Positions 58,785 through 64,000 of a stretch of DNA of 64,000 nucleotides are shown in pieces. Both the position numbers and the translations under genes were made by a program. Every line of letters starts with the position of its first letter. Position 1 is the stretch's first letter. This DNA is from Suillus spraguei (lineage: Eukaryota; Basidiomycota; Agaricomycetes; Boletales; Suillaceae). Location: contig JABCPU010000208.1 in NCBI GenBank assembly GCA_016800925.1, positions 1-64,000 of the forward strand, written 5' to 3'. Below the pieces are notes generated by a model that was given only the letters and a program-made list of their open reading frames with translations, was not told where the DNA came from and did no database searches.

Positions 58785-61700
58785 TTGACGTATGTTTCTC
58801 CCAATGTATTACTAAGACTTGTACGCGCTGTAGGTGAAAGAAAAGAACTTTGTGTCCCTATCACCCTCCACTCGCGTACTCGCTTAAAATCCATCGACAC
58901 CACTGCCGTCATTGACTCCGGTGCAGCAGGAACATTTATTTCTGAAGAATTTGTGAAACTCCATCAGATCACACAGCGAAAACTCAAAACACCATTTTGA
59001 GTTACCACAGCGGACGGAACCCTTATCAAAGGAGGACCAATCATGCACTACTGTCTCCTAGTGGTCAAAATCGACAAATGAACAATGTATGGAAAATTCA
59101 ATATCACTAAACTAGGAAGAAGAGATCAAATCCTTTCAGGAATTCCGTGGTTACGCGCAATGAACCCAAGTATAGACTGGGCCGCTGAAACACTCATCCT
59201 CCCTTGAACGACGAAATCAGACAAAATTGAAATCGACGTAGATACCAGTCGGAAAAAGAACGGGCTACCCCTGGCCTTCCACTGCCATCCCAAGAAATGG
59301 CAACATTCACAACTTCCGAGATCCATCAGCATCTCTCCTCTTCCTAAAGAACCCGAACCAGAAATACGAATGCCGCGTACTACAGACCTCACTCCCTGTG
59401 TACAACTGCCACGAGCAGTATCACCGATTCCCTGCGCAGAAACACGAAAGAATGAATCTGAGCCCGAGCATCGGATCGGATCAGAACCTATTGAGCAACG
59501 GCCAATAGAAGAACAAAAATATGGGAAAAGAAAAGCGGAGGAAGAAATTCCTGGACGAGATACAAATGTACCAAAATTATCCAAGTTCTATGTTCCTCGA
59601 AAACCCTTCAGCATACTCCCTCAGCTTCAATTGAAGAAATCCCCGATAAAGAAGAACCCGTGCCCTCGTTGATCCCAACTGAGGATGATGACCAATTCAA
59701 CACTATGCAAGATGTCTGGCACACACCAGAAGTATGAGAGATTTCCTCTTACAAGCTTGGAGATGGAGAATTCCTTGTGGAATACAACACGGATGGGGTT
59801 AGTATGAGAATCATTGAAGAAGTATCCATGGATATGCCCCTCACACGTGATGGTACTTCCCGACTCGAACAACTTCCCAACTACTCCACAATCTCCCTCC
59901 CTCCTCGAAATACAGTAATAAAGCTCAGGAATTTGCGACAGACAAGAAGGAGAAGAAAAATAAATCTTTCGAAGAATTGGTCCCAGATTATTTGCATGAC
60001 TTTGCGGATGTCTTTGCTAAGGATGGATTAAACAAACTTCCTCCTGAACACCCTGGTATTGATCATTGAATCGATACTAAACCTGGTTTTATTCCTCGCA
60101 TGTCTAAGGTTCACCCACTATCGGAAAAAGGACGCGCGGCCGTCAAAACATTTATCAATGAAAACGTTGCGAAAGGTTTCATCTCAGAATCAAAGTCACC
60201 TCAAGCCAGTGGCTTCTTCTTTGTGGGAAAGAAGAGTGGAGAATTGCACCCCTGTCAAGATTATTGTTACATCAATGATTGGACAGTCAAGAACGCTTAT
60301 CCGCTCCCGCTTCCTATTTCCCTTGTCGCACGACTTCACAATGCACAGTTCTTTACAAAAATAGATATTCGGTCCAGTTATAATAATATTCGCATCCACC
60401 CCAACAATCGCTGGAAAGCTGCTTTTACTACGGAGTTTGGCCTCTTTGAACCGAACGTCATGTTCTTTGGTCTTTGCAATTCTCCGGCAACTTTCCAAGC
60501 ATACATGAATCGTACCTTCCAGCAGGAAATCAATGAAGGATGGATGGTTATCTACATGGACGATATCCTGATTTTCTCTACAACAATGGCAGAACACCGC
60601 GAACAAACCAGATGGGTTTTGATGAAAATACGAAAGAACATTTGTTCCTGAAACCGGAGAAATGTACCTTCGATGCAGAAGAAGTGGAATACCTTGGAAT
60701 GATAATTCGCCCTGGACAAGTTGCTATGGATACCGCCAAGACCAAGGGAATTGCCGAATGGCCAATACCGAAATCTGTAAAAGAAGTCCGGTCATTCCTC
60801 GGTTTTTGCAACTTCTACCGAACATTCATTTCCCACTACTCTGACATCGCCTGACCTCTTATTGAATTAACAAAGAAAGACAAGATCTTTGATTGGTCAA
60901 CCGAATGTATGGACACTTTCGAAGAACTAAAACGATGTTTCACATCCCAACCGGTACTCCGTAACCCCGATCCTTCCTGACAATTTGCTATTGCTACCAT
61001 GCTTCGCTTGTAGCAACTGGCGGAGTTCTCCTGCAGACCGATGAGAACGGTGTTTACCACCCATGCGCATACCTCTCACAGTCTTTGAACCCCGCAGAAT
61101 GCAATTACCAGATCTTTGATCGGGAACTCCTTGCCATGATCCGGGCATTGAATGAATGGCATCATTACCTTGAAGGAAACCCACACCCCGTCCTAGTATT
61201 CACCGACCACAAGAATCTTCTGTACTTTAGAAGTGCACAGAAGCTCACCTGTCGCCAAGCATGTTGGCAACTAATTCTGTCTATTTACGACATTGAACTG
61301 CATCACATTGCAGGTACTAAACTGGCAGTACCTGATGCACTATCTTGCCGGCCTGACTACGACTCTGGCAAAGACAATAACGAGGACCAGACCCTCCTCC
61401 CTGACGCTCTATTCGTTCGTCTTCTTGACACCGACTTACAGGATGTTTTGTCGTCCTCTGACCCTCTCGATGATCCTGTTTTCAAAACCGCATCTGACGC
61501 ACTTGATGGCGTGTGTCTTCCCCCTATGAAGTCAGCGCTCTCTGACTGGACAATAGAGGAGAACGTCCTCTATTTTAAGAATCGTGCTTATATCCCACCA
61601 GCTCATCGTCCTGACATCCTGAAACGGTATCATGATCATCCAACCGCGGGACATCCCGGTAGATTCAAAACTGAAGAACTCATCAAACGAGAAGCCTGGT

Positions 61701-62874
61701 GGCCCGTATGGGTTCTTATATTTGGAAATATGTCGAGGGTTGCGCCCTTTGTCAGCAAATGAAAGCGGATACTCATCCTGTTCGACCTCCGCTTACCCCG
61801 ATCCCTTCATCTGCATCCTGCCCCTTTTCTCAGGTCTCTGTCGATCTAATCACTGACCTCCCTGTCTCTGGGGGCTTTGACAGTATTATGGTCGTGGTAG
61901 ACCATGGCCTTATGAAGGGGGTAATTATTATCCCTTGTTTGAAAACCGTTACTTCCGAAGGCATTGCTAAACTATTCTTGAAACACGTTTACCGCCGATT
62001 TGGACTCCATGACAAAGTTATCTCGGACCGAGGCCCGCAATTCCTATCTCGCTTCTCTAAGGAGCTTGCCCGACTTCTCGACTACATCATCGCCCCATCC
62101 ACGGCTTATCACCCTCAGACTGATGGTCAGACTGAGAGGCTTAATCAAGAACTTGAAACGTATCTACACATCTATTGCCGCAATAATCCCAAAGATTGGG
62201 TAGAACATCTACCAATCGCTGAATTTGTCCATAACCATCGAAAACATGATGCAAGAAACACATCACCCTTTTATCTGATGATGGGATATGAACCGTGTGC
62301 CATCTCTCATCTGATCCCCGACTCATCCGTCCCTGCAGCAGAAGATCGAGTACGATCCCTGCAGAAGATCCGAGAAGAAGCAATCGCCTGTCATAACATT
62401 GCGATGCAGACAATGGCCGAACGATCCCGAGGAGATAAGTACACTCCATGGAAGATCGGAGATAAGGTCTGGCTATCTGCCACTAATCTTAGGCTCAAAC
62501 TCCCATCACGGAAGCTTGCGCCGAAACGATACGGACCTTTCCCGATCATCAATGTCTTATCGCCTATCACATTCACACTCAAACTCCCTCCACAATGGAA
62601 GATCCATCCTACCTTCCATGCTTCTGTCTTATCATCCTATAGCAAAACGGATGTCCACGGTCCGAACTTCCCTGAACCACCACCTGACATTATCGAAGAA
62701 GAAGAAGAATACAAAGTAGAAGCAATTCTTTCTCACAAAGGAACCGGCATCTGCCGACGCTATCTTGTTTCCTGGAAAGGATACTCATCAGGAGATAATG
62801 AATGGCTCTCAGAAAAGAACTTGAAGAACTCCGCTCAAATTCTGAATGCTTATAAGAAGCGACATTCCCTCTGA
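58785..62874 (+). pseudogene. gypsy Pol polyprotein with chromodomain (copy B)
   Basis: Protease VIDSGAAGTFISEEFV at about 58910; connector with PIEQRPIEEQKYGKRKAEEE; RT from about 60100 with YMDDILIFS at about 60555; RNase H FDRELLAMIRALNEW at about 61110; integrase zinc finger HDHPTAGHPGRF and CALCQQMK; core VDLITDLPVSGGFD, ISDRGPQF and TAYHPQTDGQTERLN; chromodomain from about 62700 (KVEAILSHKGTGICRRYLVS, WKGYSSGDNEW). In-frame TGA codons occur at about 58999, 59081, 59205, 59738, 60067, 60853 and 60978. Frameshifts lie near 59600, 59905, 60640, 60993 and 61705. Two of the TGA codons align with CGA in copy A. Confidence 0.92.
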
Positions 62875-62931
62875 TTATTCTTCAGTCAATCAAACCGCAC
62901 AAAGCACTTGATCAACTAACACCATTTCGAA

Positions 62932-64000
62932 ATGTCTTTCCCCACTGCATACATCACCCCAGTCACCGTTGCCAACAATGACTCCGACTCTGATGCAGAA
63001 AACTACGGAACCCTTGCCACCGAAATCAACAACACCTCTTACATTGAAGCCGCCCTTCTATGTGAAGGACATGATCTCGAAATTGAGAGAATCCTCACCG
63101 CAAGAGGCACCTTCCCTGCCTTACTCCTCGTCAACATCATCCGCACCGCTGCCCATATTGAAACTAACATCAATCAAACCACAGAAATCACCTACTGCCA
63201 GCGCATCTTACATCTACAAAAATGTATTCGTTCTTATGCAATGTTGTTGCTTCCCCGTTCTTTTAAGAGCGATGTTGAAAAAGCTATTCATATCGTGGCC
63301 AAACACCGAGCAGGTGTTGCTCGACCTCCCTCTCCACAAAGAGATACGGACTCACTTCCTATCCCTCCACCCTCTTCTTCGCGCATTTATTCTAATCTTG
63401 ATGCCTTTACTGGCTTATGTACTGCTGTCCAGGAAATTGGACAGCTCACCAATGCAGTCGTCGAAACTATTCAGCAATCGGTCATTGAAACAAGAACAGC
63501 CAGAAACCTAGTCGAAGAAGCCATTACTGATTTACAACAAACGCAAGCCGACCTCACCTCTCCATGAACCCCATCTCCTATCGAACAATCAACCTCATCG
63601 CCCCCCATTATAGTCTCCCACAATCACCCCGCATGGCTGTACGAGCCCTGCACAGAAGAGCAGTGTGAAGCTGCAAAAGTATTAGGAGTTCCAGTCGCTG
63701 AGTTGGTAGCACTCAGTCCTCAACTTCGTGACCTTCATATTCATCCCCCCATGTCCATTCCATCATCATTTGGGCCAATGGATCCTGTCTTGCCAGTCTT
63801 AATAAAAGACTTTGGCATTACCTCCCCTTCCTCCTCTGATGAACTTCTTGTGGTTGCTGAGCAAGGGACCACTCCTGACCTTCCAGCATCCGCATACACA
63901 CTCACCAGTAAACAACAGGCACAACTCAGGCGAGACAATGCCTTCGCCTTAAAATGCATGACATGACAGAAAGGGAAGAAGCGTGCCAGATCCACTAGCC
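62932..64000 (+). CDS. Extra ORF downstream of pol in copy B, runs off the window
   Basis: It starts MSFPTAYITPVTVANNDSDS 57 bp after the pol stop. The first part (211 codons) is largely helical with AALLCEGHDLEIERILTARG, RILHLQKCIRSYAMLLLPRS, a Pro/Ser linker and NLVEEAITDLQQTQADL. A TGA at 63565-63567 is followed in the same frame by 132 open codons, including HPAWLYEPCTEEQCEAAKVL, then a second TGA (63964-63966) before QKGKKRARSTS. Both may be CGA in the ancestor. No transmembrane segment or signal peptide is seen, so it is not envelope-like. The function is unknown; position and frame suggest a third gene of the element. Confidence 0.65.

Noticed and set aside
58785..63966. TGA as a reassigned sense codon
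   Set aside because: Other genes in the window end at TGA in the expected place, and the TGA sites align with CGA or CAA in sister copies, so mutation is the better explanation.

Overview
The window looks like nuclear DNA of a filamentous basidiomycete (Agaricomycetes). Real genes have many very short GT-AG introns (about 48-56 nt). The transposon set (KDZ/CxC2 transposases, chromodomain Ty3/gypsy elements, Ty1/copia gag, Tc1/mariner, a Myb/SANT-like Harbinger partner) and a TET/JBP-type oxygenase are typical of that class. The WD40-TPR-HET protein resembles families I associate with Boletales such as Suillus; that order-level guess is inference. No rRNA, tRNA or CRISPR array was seen.

The region is repeat-dense and probably heterochromatic. 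Only two single-copy-looking host genes stand out: a four-exon WD40-TPR-HET gene on the minus strand (6717-9585) and a six-exon secreted pepsin-like aspartic protease on the plus strand (53282-54751), whose second catalytic Asp is replaced by Asn.

Layout: 1-2786 satellite-like array plus a truncated KDZ copy; 2787-3962 a solo LTR in a copia gag remnant; 3963-6716 little recognisable; 6717-9585 WD40-TPR-HET; 10705-11205 a 7-bp G/C-skewed minisatellite; 11872-17600 solo LTRs, Tc1 and Harbinger-related remnants; 17600-20640 two copies of a foldback-like unit; 20839-23206 an uncharacterised gene split by two solo LTRs; 23209-38890 a block bounded by inverted minisatellite arrays that holds a TET/JBP oxygenase relic, a KDZ transposase deletion derivative and three multi-exon genes of unknown function; 38912-42025 a decayed gypsy element; 42026-49872 a 7.8-kb chromodomain gypsy element with an intact three-exon antisense gene; 49873-50277 another KDZ exon; 50285-52790 odd repeats; 53282-54751 the protease; 55488-64000 two nested gypsy elements, the second with an extra ORF after integrase.

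Two themes link the pieces. First, KDZ transposase parts lie next to a TET/JBP dioxygenase, an association already known for fungi, and here they sit inside an apparent composite unit of about 15.7 kb. Second, many internal stops are TGA where homologues carry CGA (Arg), and paired TGA/CAA or CGA/CAA sites occur between the two gypsy copies. That is the pattern expected from deamination of methylated CpG on either strand. Coding calls rest on reading frames, splice phases and remembered family motifs; no database search was run.
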